Assembly: GCF_000972385.1 (NCBI RefSeq)
Contig: NZ_JXTE01000103.1
Location: forward strand, 1 to 19,752
Direction of reading: 5' to 3'
Source of the DNA: Streptomyces sp. WM6386
GTDB taxonomy: Bacteria > Actinomycetota > Actinomycetes > Streptomycetales > Streptomycetaceae
DNA: 19,752 nucleotides
The notes beneath the pieces are model-generated. The model had not been told where the DNA came from. It searched no databases and was given only the letters and a program-made list of their open reading frames with translations. Of this stretch, positions 13,213 through 19,752 are shown piece by piece; positions within the stretch are counted from its first letter, which is position 1, and each line of letters begins with the position of its first letter. The position numbers were made by a program, and so were the translations under genes.

Positions 13213-15027
13213 TCAGGACGTCTTCGTCCAGATCTGGTACTGGCCGGTGCCGCCCGAGCTGAGCTTGAACGGGATCTTGCCGACCAGGCGGTAGTGCCCG
13301 CTCTTGGTCACCTGCTGCGCCAGGTACTTGTCGAGGTCCGGCGTCGCGACGCCGTCCAGCACGATCAGATCGAAGTAGCCGGCCTCGATGGCGAGCCGGT
13401 ACCCCTCCCTGCCGTGGTGGATCTTGCCCTTCTTGTCCGAGTAGCCGATGCCGTACGTCGACGTCCACTGGTCGTGGTTGGTCTTGTCCCGCAGGTAGTA
13501 GACGGGCACCTCGTAGGTGGCGCCGAGGTACTTGGCCTTGGGCTTCATGTACGGCTCGATGGCCTTGACGAGCGGCGTGGAGTCGGGCCACAGCCCGAAC
13601 CGCCACTCGGACTGCGAGACGCCGAGGCACAGCGCGGTGACCCAGATCAGGATGCCCAGCTGCGGATAGCGGAAGTGCTTGCCGACCAGCCGGATCACAC
13701 CGACGCCGGCTATCGGGGCGGCGAAGAGCAGCCCGAAGTCGAGGTGCTTGTAGAGCGAGACCGAGGTGCTGAGATGGATCTGGTACGCCGGAGCCAGCAG
13801 CGCGGTGCCGGCCAGCACCAGGCCCAGCAGGGCACGCCAGCGCCAGCCCGGTCCGCCCAGGCCGTGCGAGCGCGGGGACTCGTTCATCCGGCCGCGCAGC
13901 GCGTAGGCGACGGCGCCGGCGACGGCGGCGGCGAACATCAGCCCGCCCCACTCCACCGACTTCGCCACCAGGGACATCGCGGTCTCGGTGCCGTGGGCAC
14001 GGTTGGTGGTGGTCGCCTTCACACCGGCGAGCACATCGGTGTACATCAGGCCGACACCGGCCAGCGCGGCCGTACCGAGGCCGAGCAGGAACGCGCGTAG
14101 CAGACAACGCCAGCCCTTGTGGTGCCAGGCCGTGAGCGCGGCGAGCACTACGAGGGTGGGCAGGTACAGCGCGGACGCGTACTTCACCGCGACCGCCAGG
14201 ACGATCACCGGAGCCGCGAGCAGCACAAGGGCCGCGGGCGCCCGGTTGGTGCGGACGACGATCCAGGTGGCCAGGGCCAGCAGGAAGATCGCCGGAGCGT
14301 CGTAGGTGGCGAACCAGCCGAGCACGATGGTCGGCTGCGTGACCGCGAAGAGCGCGGCGGCGACCAGCGCCACCCGCTCGTTGAACATGCGCCGGCTGAA
14401 GGAGTACAGCAGCGCGGTCGCGCCCAGCATGCACAGCAGGCTCAGCGCCCGGGCGCCGGAGAGCCCGAACCAGCCGTCGACGACGGCCGCGGCGACCGGA
14501 TAGAGGATCGGCGACCCGGAGAAGTACGACTCGTACCCGCTGTGCAGCGGGGTGCCGTTCATCCAGTGGTCGATGATGTTGTGGCCCGCCGCCAGGTAGA
14601 GGGCCTCGTCCTGGAAGGCGGTGTTGGTCAGCCGCAGCGACAGCACCGTCTGGATCAGCAGGATGACCAGCAGGACACCGCGGCTGACCCACGCCCGCCG
14701 CTTGCTCGGGGTGTCGTCCCAGCCCGCGTCCGGCGTCTCGGGGATGTGGTATCCGGGCTCGTCGTCCGGCACCTGCTGGTACTCGACCGTGCGCAGGGCG
14801 TACGTCGGCTGGTCGTCGTAGCCGCTCTGCGGCTGCTCGGGGATGCCGGCCTGGTACGGCTGTTGTGGCTGCTGCTCCTGGTACGGGTACTGCGCGTTGT
14901 CGTAACCGTGCGTCTGCTGCTGGTACTGCTGCTGCGAGGCCCGGCCGTCGGAGTTGAACCAACCGCCCTCGTCCTCGGCGTACGGATCGTAGGGCTGCGG
15001 CGTGTAGTGATCGTGTCGGGAGGTCAT
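13213..15027 (-). CDS. GT39-like polytopic membrane glycosyltransferase with Gln/Tyr-rich tail
   Basis: The 604-residue protein looks like a GT-C enzyme of the PMT/ArnT (GT39) type, which transfers sugars from polyprenyl-phosphate donors on the outer face of the membrane. Residues 1-108 are an unusual hydrophilic tail rich in Gln, Tyr, Pro and Asp. A first hydrophobic helix lies near 113-132. The first outer loop carries FQDEALYL, with Asp140-Glu141 as the probable catalytic pair. About ten further hydrophobic segments follow up to about 490, and a soluble C-terminal domain ends the protein. The start is ATG 15025-15027, which overlaps the TGA of the upstream gene (TGATG), implying coupled translation; a GTG one codon earlier is the alternative. 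The donor is probably made by the last gene of the operon. The acceptor is unknown. Confidence 0.85.
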   Translation of the reverse strand: MTSRHDHYTPQPYDPYAEDEGGWFNSDGRASQQQYQQQTHGYDNAQYPYQEQQPQQPYQAGIPEQPQSGYDDQPTYALRTVEYQQVPDDEPGYHIPETPDAGWDDTPSKRRAWVSRGVLLVILLIQTVLSLRLTNTAFQDEALYLAAGHNIIDHWMNGTPLHSGYESYFSGSPILYPVAAAVVDGWFGLSGARALSLLCMLGATALLYSFSRRMFNERVALVAAALFAVTQPTIVLGWFATYDAPAIFLLALATWIVVRTNRAPAALVLLAAPVIVLAVAVKYASALYLPTLVVLAALTAWHHKGWRCLLRAFLLGLGTAALAGVGLMYTDVLAGVKATTTNRAHGTETAMSLVAKSVEWGGLMFAAAVAGAVAYALRGRMNESPRSHGLGGPGWRWRALLGLVLAGTALLAPAYQIHLSTSVSLYKHLDFGLLFAAPIAGVGVIRLVGKHFRYPQLGILIWVTALCLGVSQSEWRFGLWPDSTPLVKAIEPYMKPKAKYLGATYEVPVYYLRDKTNHDQWTSTYGIGYSDKKGKIHHGREGYRLAIEAGYFDLIVLDGVATPDLDKYLAQQVTKSGHYRLVGKIPFKLSSGGTGQYQIWTKTS

Positions 15028-16040
15028 CACGGCTTCCGTACGTCGAAGCCGAAACGGTCGTCCGCGGCCAGCTGCTTGAACTCCTTCAGTGCCAGCGGGC
15101 TCGCCTCCAACCGCCAGTCGGCACGCTTCTTGTGGTTGAACCAGATAAAGCCGAGCAAGTTGTCGTCGGCCTCCACGCCCGCGAACAGGTTGCGGATGTC
15201 GGCCCGTCGCCGCTCACCCGCCATGGCCGCGGTCTCCAGGAGGAGCATCGGCTTCTTGGTGAAGGTGCGGATCTGGTCGATGGTGGGACCGAAGACGCTG
15301 TCGAAGGCGTTGTCGTCGTCGATCGTCCAGTAGCCGATCAGCCCGACCCAGTCGACGTAGGCGTCGCCCGGGTAGTACGGCTCGAGCTTGACGCTCTTGA
15401 CCGGGTTGATGATGTTGGGCGACCAGGCCCAGATCACGTTCGAGGCGCCGGCGTCGATGAAGGTCTGGTGGATGTGCCGCCAGGCGGCCACGTACTGCTT
15501 GGGGGTCGTGTGCTTGGTCCCCCACTTCTCCCAGTGGCCGTTGAACTCGTCGGCGAAGTCGATCACGACGGGGAGATTCAGCTTCCGCACGGCCGTGGCG
15601 TACTTCTTGATGTACGCGTCCGACTTGCCGTCCGCGATGTCCGCGACGCTGGTGTCGAAGGGCTCCCAGGACATCAGCGTCATGGCGCCCTCCTTCCACG
15701 CCTTGCGCACACCGCTGGCGTCGAAGCCGTCGCCCCAGGCGGCGTAGTACTCGATGAGGTTCGGCTGCTTGCCGGTCATCTCGGTGTACGCGTCGACGCC
15801 CTTCATGGAGGTCGGCGCGCCCGCCACGGCGGCCCCGTAGTACTTCTTCCTCGGCTTGATCAGCGGAACGACGTCGTAGGGAACGTCCGACTCCGCGCTC
15901 TGCGACGGATCGGCATCCCCCTTTGCCTGTCCGGCAGGTGAGCCGTTGTTCGAGTCGTCGAGCACAGAGCAGCCGCTGAGGGCCAGCGCGGTGAGCAGGA
16001 CGGCGGTCAGTGCGGTGCGCGTGCGGGTGCGAAGCTGCAT
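15027..16040 (-). CDS. GH26-like glycoside hydrolase, lipoprotein
   Basis: The 337-residue protein starts with a lipoprotein signal: a basic MQLRTRTRT, a hydrophobic stretch, and lipobox LSGC with Cys24, so it should be anchored outside the membrane. After a Ser/Asp/Gly linker (about 25-60), a GH26-type (beta/alpha)8 domain runs from about 65. DFADEFNGHWEKWG contains the likely acid/base Glu165, NVIWAWSPN and DWVGLIGYW are typical of GH26, and KPMLLLETA gives the likely nucleophile Glu269. GH26 includes beta-mannanases and beta-glucanases. The usual His before the acid/base Glu (HEMNG) is Asp164 here, so specificity may differ. The ATG overlaps the TGA of the synthase gene (TGATG). A hydrolase linked to a synthase suggests trimming or release of the new glycan, as BcsZ does in cellulose systems. 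Confidence 0.88.
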   Translation of the reverse strand: MQLRTRTRTALTAVLLTALALSGCSVLDDSNNGSPAGQAKGDADPSQSAESDVPYDVVPLIKPRKKYYGAAVAGAPTSMKGVDAYTEMTGKQPNLIEYYAAWGDGFDASGVRKAWKEGAMTLMSWEPFDTSVADIADGKSDAYIKKYATAVRKLNLPVVIDFADEFNGHWEKWGTKHTTPKQYVAAWRHIHQTFIDAGASNVIWAWSPNIINPVKSVKLEPYYPGDAYVDWVGLIGYWTIDDDNAFDSVFGPTIDQIRTFTKKPMLLLETAAMAGERRRADIRNLFAGVEADDNLLGFIWFNHKKRADWRLEASPLALKEFKQLAADDRFGFDVRKP

Positions 16041-17653
16041 CAGACGGCCTCCTTCTCACGCGGCTGGACCAGCACGCGGGCCACCACGAGGGCGTAGAAG
16101 AGCCCGGAGGACAGGATCAGGGCGAAGTTCGGGGCGTCCATGGTGAACGTCCGGTACACGGCGCCGACCACCCAGATCAGGGCGGTGCCGCCGCTCCAGA
16201 CCCACATGCCGATCCAGAAGCGGCGGGTCTTGTTCTTCTTGGCTCCGGAGGATCCGGTGGGCTGCCAGCCCATGCGGTTCTTGCGCAGGATGTCCCAGAT
16301 GGCGAAGACGTGCGCCCAGCCGTACATCATGCGGGCGGCCCAGGCCTCCAGCCGGTAGGGCGCCTTGTGCCACATCGGGAAGACGATCGTGGTGTAGATG
16401 ATGCTGGGCGCCACCATGAGCAGATGCTCGACCTGGAGCTTGTCCGGCATCATCACCAGCAGCACGATGGGGATGACCGGCGCGGCGAAGGTGAACAGCG
16501 CCGTGTGGATGTAGTAGAAGAACCCGGACATGTAGCACAGCCGGCTGGAGAGCTTGATCTTGCGCTCCCAGAACTTCTTGCTGGCGAGCAGGCTCATCGA
16601 TCCGGAGCACCAGCGGTACTGCTGGTTGAAGAAGGCGCCGGCGGTGTCCGGGCACACTCCGGTGGAGACGGCGACCGGCACATAACGCAGGTCCCAGCCC
16701 AGACCCCGCAGGTCGAAGCCGGTGTGCACGTCCTCGGAGTGCTCGATCAGCGTCGTACCGCCGTTGGTCTCCAGCGCGGCCCGCCGGTACACGGCACAGG
16801 AGCCGACGCAGATCGCGCCGTCGCTGCCCTGCCGGGAGACCTGCACGGACCGGTAGAACAGCTCCTGCACGGCGCCGGCGCCACGCTCGATCCAGTTCTG
16901 CGAGTCCAGCACCCGGAAGTACTGCGGGGACTGGACGATGCCGATGCCCGGGTCGGACTCCATGTACGGCAGCAGCTCTTGGAGCAGGTCGGCGCGCGGG
17001 GTGAAGTCGGCGTCCAGGATGAGGATGTACTTGCCGTCGGACTGCCCGAACCCGAAGTGCAGGTTGCCGGCCTTCTTGAACCAGCCGCGGTTCTCGCGGG
17101 TGCCGTAGCGGAACCCGAAGTCCCGGGCCATCGCCTCCAGCTGGGGGTCGGCGCCGTCGTCGAGGACGAACGGGACGCAGACGCCCGGATAGTGGTCGGC
17201 CATGTCCCGGACGTGGCGCCAGGTGTTGTGCAGCACCTCGATGGGCTCACCGCACACCGGCAGGAACACATCGACCGTGGGATAGACCTCGGGCCGCCAG
17301 TTGTGGACCAGCCGCTTGTGGTACGCGATGTCGAAGTCCCTGGTGAAACCATTCACCCGGAGCGATATCAGGTAGTAGATGACCGTGAAGACCAGCAGCG
17401 GTGTGTAGATCCACAGCACCGGCGTGGACTTCGCCAGCTCGAACTGGCTGACCACCAGGCAGCAGAAGCTGATCAGCGAACTGATCGTCAGAATCCACAG
17501 GTTCCGCCGGGCATAGGAGTACTTCTCCTTGTCCGTCGGCGGCAGCGGCAGCAGCCCCAGTGGAGCGCTCCCACTACGCCCAGCCCTACGCCGCCCGCTG
17601 TTCTGGCGCGCGTTACGACGCCCCCCGGTCCGTACCGGACCCACTGAACTCAT
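16040..17653 (-). CDS. Cellulose-synthase-like processive glycosyltransferase (GT2)
   Basis: This 537-residue membrane protein polymerises a sugar from a nucleotide donor and probably extrudes the chain. A basic N-terminus (1-30) precedes two hydrophobic helices (about 52-70 and 79-98). The cytoplasmic GT2 domain shows VDVFLPVCGEP, LDDGADP (Asp165/Asp166), DADFTPR (Asp214, Asp216), the SED motif (306-308, acting as TED) and QQYRW (344-348), the D,D,D,QxxRW set of processive beta-glycan synthases. Several helices follow (about 377-400, 410-425, 480-500, 508-528). There is no PilZ domain and no fused deacetylase as in MatB. I chose ATG 17651-17653; ATG 17669-17671 is an alternative, since the intervening codons include a T-rich stretch unlike coding Streptomyces DNA. 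It is the first gene of the operon. Cellulose, mixed glucan or another beta-glycan are all possible. Confidence 0.93.
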   Translation of the reverse strand: MSSVGPVRTGGRRNARQNSGRRRAGRSGSAPLGLLPLPPTDKEKYSYARRNLWILTISSLISFCCLVVSQFELAKSTPVLWIYTPLLVFTVIYYLISLRVNGFTRDFDIAYHKRLVHNWRPEVYPTVDVFLPVCGEPIEVLHNTWRHVRDMADHYPGVCVPFVLDDGADPQLEAMARDFGFRYGTRENRGWFKKAGNLHFGFGQSDGKYILILDADFTPRADLLQELLPYMESDPGIGIVQSPQYFRVLDSQNWIERGAGAVQELFYRSVQVSRQGSDGAICVGSCAVYRRAALETNGGTTLIEHSEDVHTGFDLRGLGWDLRYVPVAVSTGVCPDTAGAFFNQQYRWCSGSMSLLASKKFWERKIKLSSRLCYMSGFFYYIHTALFTFAAPVIPIVLLVMMPDKLQVEHLLMVAPSIIYTTIVFPMWHKAPYRLEAWAARMMYGWAHVFAIWDILRKNRMGWQPTGSSGAKKNKTRRFWIGMWVWSGGTALIWVVGAVYRTFTMDAPNFALILSSGLFYALVVARVLVQPREKEAV

Positions 17654-17741
17654 AAAAAAGAAACCACCCATGGGCCCCACCGGCCCGTCGACCCCCACCC
17701 GTACTCGGCCGCCCCTGTCGAACCAATGGCCGAGCTGCGAA

Positions 17742-17770
17742 AGATTATCCGAGTTATGTAGATGACGTAA
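17742..17770 (-). promoter_or_regulatory. Candidate promoter of the polysaccharide operon
   Basis: Read on the minus strand, TTACGT (17770-17765) and TAATCT (17747-17742) are 17 bases apart, a plausible -35/-10 pair in the most A/T-rich part of the 185-base gap after truA. A leader of roughly 80 bases would follow. The rest of the gap holds only a weak 5-base inverted repeat (CCGCT 17811-17815 / AGCGG 17831-17835) just after the truA stop. Confidence 0.45.
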
Positions 17771-17838
17771 GAGTCGAGTGGAGGCATACGCCGGGTAAGA
17801 TGCGACATGTCCGCTATCTGCGGCGAAATGAGCGGTAA

Positions 17839-18702
17839 CTAACAGGTTTCACAACGGGACGACCCGGGCAACGAGCGCCGATTGCGCGCCTCCTTGTTCC
17901 GCGCGGCCAGCAATTCGTCGGCCGGATAGCCGACTTCTTCGAGCGTCAGCCCATGCGGCCGTACGACATGCACGGCGGAATCCCTGACCCCCGCGGCCAG
18001 CACCTTCCCCGGCCACTCCGGCCCGCGGTGCCCGTCCCCCACGAACAGCAGCGCCCCGATCAGCGAGCGCACCATGTTGTGGCAGAAGGCATCGGCCCGG
18101 ACCGTGGCGGTGATGATCCCGTCCTCGCCTCGCACCAGGCTCAGCTCCTGAAGCGTACGAATGGTGGTCGCGCCCTCCCGCTTCTTGCAGTAGGCGGCGA
18201 AGTCGTGCTCCCCGAGGAGCCGCCCGGCGGCCTCGTTCATCGCATCGACGTCGAGCGGCCAGTCGTGCCACAGGACATGGCTCCGCAGCAGCGGGTCCAC
18301 ACCCCCGGGGTTGTCGGTGACGCGATAGGCATACCGCCGCCAAACAGCGGAGAACCGGGCATTGAAGCCGCTGGGCGCCTCACGCAGGGCCCACACCCGT
18401 ACGTCCTTCGACAGCCGCCCGGCGAGCCGCTTCAGCAACTTCTCGTGATGCTCGCCCCAGACCTCCCGAGGCAGATCGACATGCACGACCTGCCCCCGCG
18501 CATGCACCCCGGCATCGGTCCGCCCCGCCACGGTCAGCTCGTACGTCTCCTGGGACCGGGTCACCGTACGCAGCGCGTCCTCGACCTCCCCCTGCACGGT
18601 CCGCCGCCCCCCGGCCTGCTTGGCCCACCCGGAGAACGCGGTCCCGTCGTAGGACAGGTCAAGGCGAATACGAACATGCCCGGCCGCTACTTCATCACTC
18701 AC
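17839..18702 (-). CDS. truA: tRNA pseudouridine(38-40) synthase
   Basis: TruA isomerises uridines 38-40 in the anticodon stem of many tRNAs. The 287-residue product has the hallmark segments [31 protein letters not shown] with catalytic Asp63, [16 protein letters not shown], and [17 protein letters not shown]. The start is a GTG at 18700-18702 with GAGAGG 8 bases upstream; the first eight or so residues form a short N-terminal addition. It follows rplQ in the same direction, the standard actinobacterial order, but a strong terminator lies between, so it may depend on partial readthrough or its own unseen promoter. The C-terminal 20 or so residues (basic, then SSRCETC) are not part of the family core. 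Confidence 0.97.
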   Translation of the reverse strand: MSDEVAAGHVRIRLDLSYDGTAFSGWAKQAGGRRTVQGEVEDALRTVTRSQETYELTVAGRTDAGVHARGQVVHVDLPREVWGEHHEKLLKRLAGRLSKDVRVWALREAPSGFNARFSAVWRRYAYRVTDNPGGVDPLLRSHVLWHDWPLDVDAMNEAAGRLLGEHDFAAYCKKREGATTIRTLQELSLVRGEDGIITATVRADAFCHNMVRSLIGALLFVGDGHRGPEWPGKVLAAGVRDSAVHVVRPHGLTLEEVGYPADELLAARNKEARNRRSLPGSSRCETC

Positions 18703-18727
18703 ACAGAGATCCTCTCAGGAACACAAA

Positions 18728-18760
18728 GCGGGCCCGCTCCTGGAAAAGGAACGGGCCCGC
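18728..18760 (-). terminator. Rho-independent terminator of the rpoA-rplQ operon
   Basis: GCGGGCCCG (18728-18736) and CGGGCCCGC (18752-18760) form a 9-base perfect stem. After one mismatch, TCCT (18738-18741) pairs with AGGA (18747-18750) around GGAAA. The minus strand then reads TTTGTGTT, a short T-rich tail. It lies about 80 bases after the rplQ stop and just before the truA ribosome binding site. Confidence 0.85.
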
Positions 18761-18771
18761 AAACGCCCTTC

Positions 18772-18804
18772 AGGGGCGCGGGGAACTGCGCGAACAACCA
18801 CGAC
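18772..18804 (+). repeat. Streptomyces-type dispersed intergenic repeat, short form (copy C)
   Basis: The copy begins AGGGGCGCGGGGAACTGCGC and continues GAACAACCACGACG, differing from copy B at a few positions. It is preceded by CGCCCTTC, which can fold back on GGGGCG, as in copy A. It lies between the rplQ stop and the terminator, so it is transcribed in the rplQ 3' untranslated region in reverse orientation. Confidence 0.65.
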
Positions 18805-18842
18805 GAAGTCGCAGCCGCCAACAAACAGAACCCGGCAGACGC

Positions 18843-19352
18843 TTAGGCGTCCTTGGCGTCCTCGGCGGGAGCCTCCGCCTCGTCGGCCTTGGTCGTGTCG
18901 ACCTTGGTCTCCTCGGCAACCGGAGCAGCCTCGGCGTCCTTCGCGGCACGCTGGGTGGCGGCCTCGGCCTCACCCGTCGCCTGCTGCGCGACCGTCAGCG
19001 CCTCGACCAGCTCGATGACAGCCATGGGCGCGTTGTCGCCACGACGGTTACCGATCTTGGTGATGCGGGTGTAGCCACCGGGACGGTTCTCGTAGCGCGG
19101 GCCGATCTCGGTGAAAAGCGTGTGGACGATGCTCTTGTCCGTGATCACCTGGAGCACCTGACGGCGGTTGTGAAGGTCGCCCTTCTTCGCCTTGGTGACC
19201 AGACGCTCGGCGTACGGGCGCAGCTTGCGCGCCTTCGCCTCGGTGGTGGTGATACGGCCGTGCTCGAAGAGGCTCTTCGCGAGGTTCGCGAGGAGGAGCT
19301 TCTCGTGCGCGGCGCTGCCGCCCAGACGGGCACCCTTGGTGGGCTTCGGCAT
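18843..19352 (-). CDS. rplQ: 50S ribosomal protein L17 (bL17)
   Basis: L17 lies near the exit tunnel of the large subunit. The 169-residue protein starts [19 protein letters not shown] and continues [40 protein letters not shown] and [16 protein letters not shown], all standard. After about residue 120 it carries an acidic Ala/Glu-rich tail ([15 protein letters not shown] and so on) that makes it longer than the roughly 127-residue E. coli protein, as is common in actinobacteria. The ATG at 19350-19352 has AAGGAG about 7 bases upstream. It follows rpoA after 82 bases. Confidence 0.98.
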   Translation of the reverse strand: MPKPTKGARLGGSAAHEKLLLANLAKSLFEHGRITTTEAKARKLRPYAERLVTKAKKGDLHNRRQVLQVITDKSIVHTLFTEIGPRYENRPGGYTRITKIGNRRGDNAPMAVIELVEALTVAQQATGEAEAATQRAAKDAEAAPVAEETKVDTTKADEAEAPAEDAKDA

Positions 19353-19402
19353 TTCTTTCTCCTTGGTCTGCCCCGGCCGTATCAGGTACCGGGGTCAGGA
19401 AC

Positions 19403-19424
19403 CCGGTGAGCGGATGCTCACCGG
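19403..19424. other. Stem-loop in the rpoA-rplQ gap
   Basis: CCGGTGAGC (19403-19411) and GCTCACCGG (19416-19424) form a perfect 9-base stem with a 4-base loop (GGAT). It lies 10 bases after the rpoA stop and about 50 bases before the rplQ start. There is no T-tract. It overlaps a weaker alternative fold, ACCGGG (19388-19393) / CCCGGT (19402-19407). Confidence 0.55.
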
Positions 19425-19434
19425 CAACGACCGA

Positions 19435-19752
19435 TCAGTACTGCTCGGTCTCCACAAAACCCGCGTCCGCGTCGTCGTCGGCACCGAAGGCGTCGGCGGC
19501 GGCGGTCGGGTCGAATCCGGGCGGGCTGTCCTTGAGGGCCAGGCCCATGCCGGCCAGCTTCGCCTTGACCTCGTCGATGGACTTCGCACCGAAGTTACGA
19601 ATGTCCAGGAGGTCGGCCTCGGAGCGGGCGACGAGCTCACCCACGGAGTGGATGCCCTCACGCTTGAGGCAGTTGTACGACCGAACGGTGAGCTCCAGCT
19701 CCTCGATCGGCAGCGCCAGATCAGCGGCAAGGGCGGCGTCCGTGGGGGACGG
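19435..19752 (-). CDS. rpoA: RNA polymerase alpha subunit, C-terminal domain (5' part outside window)
   Basis: The visible 105 codons encode the alpha C-terminal domain, which contacts UP elements and transcription activators. [40 protein letters not shown] and [20 protein letters not shown] are the helix-hairpin-helix core. An acidic tail ending VETEQY closes the protein before TGA at 19435-19437. The N-terminal assembly domain is beyond the right edge. rplQ follows, the conserved end of the alpha operon. Confidence 0.97.
   Translation of the reverse strand, partial: PSPTDAALAADLALPIEELELTVRSYNCLKREGIHSVGELVARSEADLLDIRNFGAKSIDEVKAKLAGMGLALKDSPPGFDPTAAADAFGADDDADAGFVETEQY

Noticed and set aside
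11186..13294. 702-codon plus-strand open frame opposite ugd and the DPM-like gene
   Set aside because: It is antisense to two clearly recognisable enzymes. Its translation is low-complexity Arg/Gly/Val/Asp sequence, as expected from high-GC shadow frames.
13160..14962. 600-codon minus-strand frame overlapping the GT39-like gene in another frame
   Set aside because: The chosen frame gives a hydrophobic, helix-forming protein with the DE motif and a TGATG coupled start; the alternative is Arg/Gly/Pro noise.
16010..17647. 545-codon plus-strand open frame opposite the cellulose-synthase-like gene
   Set aside because: It is a shadow of the D,D,D,QxxRW glycosyltransferase frame; its translation has no membrane segments or motifs.
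11060..17653. Assignment of the operon to known cslA-glxA or matAB systems
   Set aside because: There is no GlxA-type copper radical oxidase and no deacetylase domain fused to the synthase; the partner genes are different.
1..19752. CRISPR array, tRNA, rRNA or prophage genes
   Set aside because: No regularly spaced repeats, cloverleaf-like sequences, rRNA motifs or phage proteins were seen on either strand.

Overview
This is a high-GC actinobacterial chromosome segment, almost certainly Streptomyces. The evidence is strong G/C bias at third codon positions, GTG starts, short GGAGG-type ribosome binding sites, actinobacterial-length ribosomal proteins (S9 with an acidic N-terminal extension, L17 with an acidic Ala/Glu tail) and dispersed intergenic repeats of a type I remember from Streptomyces genomes. 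I see no tRNA, rRNA, CRISPR array, transposase or integrase, and no gene-free stretch over 300 bases.

Left part (1-9874), mostly housekeeping. Reading the minus strand from right to left: rplM-rpsI (L13-S9) with a strong terminator, glmM, then, beyond the plus-strand pair coaA and a DUF389 membrane protein, glmS, acpS and nnrD (cut by the window edge). GlmS and GlmM supply UDP-GlcNAc precursors, CoaA and AcpS serve coenzyme A and carrier-protein priming, and NnrD repairs hydrated NAD(P)H. One gene looks foreign to this context: a secreted right-handed beta-helix protein (1403-2548, plus strand) between acpS and nnrD. It has a promoter-like sequence and two tandem LacI-type operators in front of it.

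Middle (9875-11014). Divergent promoters serve rplM, which has a long structured leader, and a membrane-anchored secreted protein of unknown function that looks leaderless.

Right part (11060-17653), the most interesting block. Five minus-strand genes read as one operon: a cellulose-synthase-like membrane glycosyltransferase, a GH26-like lipoprotein, a GT39-like multi-spanning glycosyltransferase with a Gln/Tyr-rich tail, a UDP-glucose 6-dehydrogenase, and a dolichol-phosphate-mannose-synthase-like enzyme. The first three are joined by TGATG stop/start overlaps. Together they suggest a self-contained, synthase-dependent exopolysaccharide pathway: UDP-sugar polymerisation, uronic acid supply, lipid-linked sugar decoration outside the membrane, and a surface glycanase. 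I do not recognise it as a named system.

Far right (17839-19752). truA, rplQ and the C-terminal part of rpoA form the end of the alpha operon, with a strong terminator after rplQ. The polysaccharide operon thus sits between two translation-related loci.
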